Shown: one piece after another, positions 63,533 through 64,000 of the stretch
Layout of the letters: every line of letters begins with the position of its first letter
Position numbering within the stretch: the stretch's first letter is position 1
Assembly (NCBI RefSeq): GCF_012843705.1
Contig: NZ_JABAFQ010000002.1
Location: 1-64,000 of the forward strand
Reading direction: 5' to 3'
Source of the DNA: Fusobacterium sp. FSA-380-WT-3A
GTDB taxonomy: Bacteria > Fusobacteriota > Fusobacteriia > Fusobacteriales > Fusobacteriaceae
Length of the DNA stretch: 64,000 bases
The notes under the pieces: generated by a model
Databases searched by the model: none
What the model saw: the letters and a program-made list of their open reading frames with translations, nothing else
Told to the model about the DNA's origin: nothing
Position numbers and translations under genes: made by a program

Positions 63533-64000
63533 TTAGATAAGTTCTATCATATCTTTTACAGAATTAAATATATAATCTGGTTTATAAATTGATTCTTTTA
63601 AAGTTTCTTCAGTTGTTTCTCCACTCATCACTAAAACTGATGTTATTCCATTGTCAAGTCCTGTTCTTATATCTGTATAAAGTCTATCACCCACAATTGC
63701 TGTTTCTTCTTTTGAAATATTATATTTTTCAATAATTCCATCTATTATATATTTATTAGGTTTCCCTATAACTAAAGGTATTTTTCCTGTTACTGCTTTT
63801 ATCATCTCTATCATAGAACCTGTATCAGGCATACATTTTCCTCCATCTAAAGGACATACAAAATCTGGATGTGTTGCTATATATGGAACTCCAGCAAAAA
63901 TATAGTCACAAGCTATCCAAATTTTATCATAAGTTAATGTTGTATCAAAACCTAAAACTACAAAATCTACTTTTTTATCTCTTTCTTTAACTATTTCAAA
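63533..64000 (-). CDS. HAD-IIA family hydrolase (NagD/p-nitrophenylphosphatase type), 5' end beyond the window
   Basis: The window holds the last 155 residues. Reading continues without a stop to base 64000 and contains 'VVLGFDTTLTYDKIWIACDYIFAGVPYIATHPDFVCP' upstream of an internal Met codon at 63832. 'GSMIEMIKAVTGKIPLVIGKPNKYI' and the motif III/IV segment 'AIVGDRLYTDIRTGLDNGITSVLVMSGETTEE' follow. These are C2-cap HAD-IIA phosphatase features, so the gene starts outside the window and the Met at 63832 is internal. Substrate unknown. It lies 46 bp downstream of the lipoprotein start codon, same strand. Confidence 0.85.
   Translation of the reverse strand, partial: FEIVKERDKKVDFVVLGFDTTLTYDKIWIACDYIFAGVPYIATHPDFVCPLDGGKCMPDTGSMIEMIKAVTGKIPLVIGKPNKYIIDGIIEKYNISKEETAIVGDRLYTDIRTGLDNGITSVLVMSGETTEETLKESIYKPDYIFNSVKDMIELI

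Noticed and set aside
63533-63832. A short complete gene starting at the Met codon at 63832
   Set aside because: The frame continues upstream without a stop to the window end and carries conserved HAD-IIA sequence there, so this Met is internal.

Overview
The window is AT-rich chromosomal DNA (by eye below 30% G+C) and most likely comes from a Fusobacterium or a close relative in Fusobacteriota. It has diderm envelope genes (bamA, an OmpH/Skp-like chaperone, lpxD, tamB) alongside genes often seen in Firmicutes (whiA, scpA, a KtrAB-like K+ system, a BglG/MtlR-type PRD regulator, a Cof-type HAD pair). The genus is inferred from gene content and base composition, not from a marker gene. Nearly everything lies on the minus strand. 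Only ssb-guaA and a FUSC-like gene are on the plus strand. No rRNA, tRNA, insertion sequence or CRISPR array was seen, and no gene-free stretch exceeds 300 bases.

Layout. (1) 1-8290: an accessory, defence-like operon read leftwards: degenerate-PLD/SNF2-type helicase, DUF4391-like protein, HEPN-type putative RNase, membrane-anchored KAP NTPase, and the start of a type III-like adenine methyltransferase (mod). The mod reading frame is interrupted by a 16-G tract, so it looks phase variable. The intergenic DNA upstream carries three operator-like repeats spaced exactly 40 bp. (2) 8343-10007: a periplasmic solute-binding protein and a Cof-type phosphatase. (3) 10065-17612: a sugar operon of ascorbate-family PTS IIA-IIB-IIC, split transketolase, transaldolase and DeoC, with a PRD regulator upstream. 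The sugar is unknown. (4) 17707-24344: metallophosphoesterase, Cof-type phosphatase, MATE transporter, small secreted protein, two-component system and class II aldolase. (5) 24409-26770: serS with an EcfT-like membrane gene and a DUF2344 gene. (6) 27015-39733: one long operon joining K+ uptake (trkH-trkA), mnmG, rsmG and envelope biogenesis (tamB-bamA-ompH-lpxD). (7) 39823-46552: rpsO with its own promoter and a structured leader, then mltG, a DUF4080 radical SAM gene, tilS and ftsH. (8) 46631-56816: a DEAD-box helicase, and the polA-whiA-ribF-scpA-murJ cluster that ends in an orphan adenine methylase. (9) 57005-64000: ssb-guaA divergent from polA, gltS, a repeat protein, a FUSC-like exporter, a lipoprotein and a HAD-IIA phosphatase cut by the window end.

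The most unusual content is the left-end operon. It places two genes typical of phage exclusion or abortive infection (HEPN and KAP) between a helicase/DUF4391 pair and a methyltransferase switched by a homopolymer. The orphan methylase at 48494-50068 is a second epigenetic candidate. Other items to check are the PTS-transketolase operon of unknown substrate and several RNA-level signals (rpsO leader, a hairpin between the ribosome site and start of gltS, long stem-loops in the sugar locus). All functions are assigned from sequence reading alone, with no database search.
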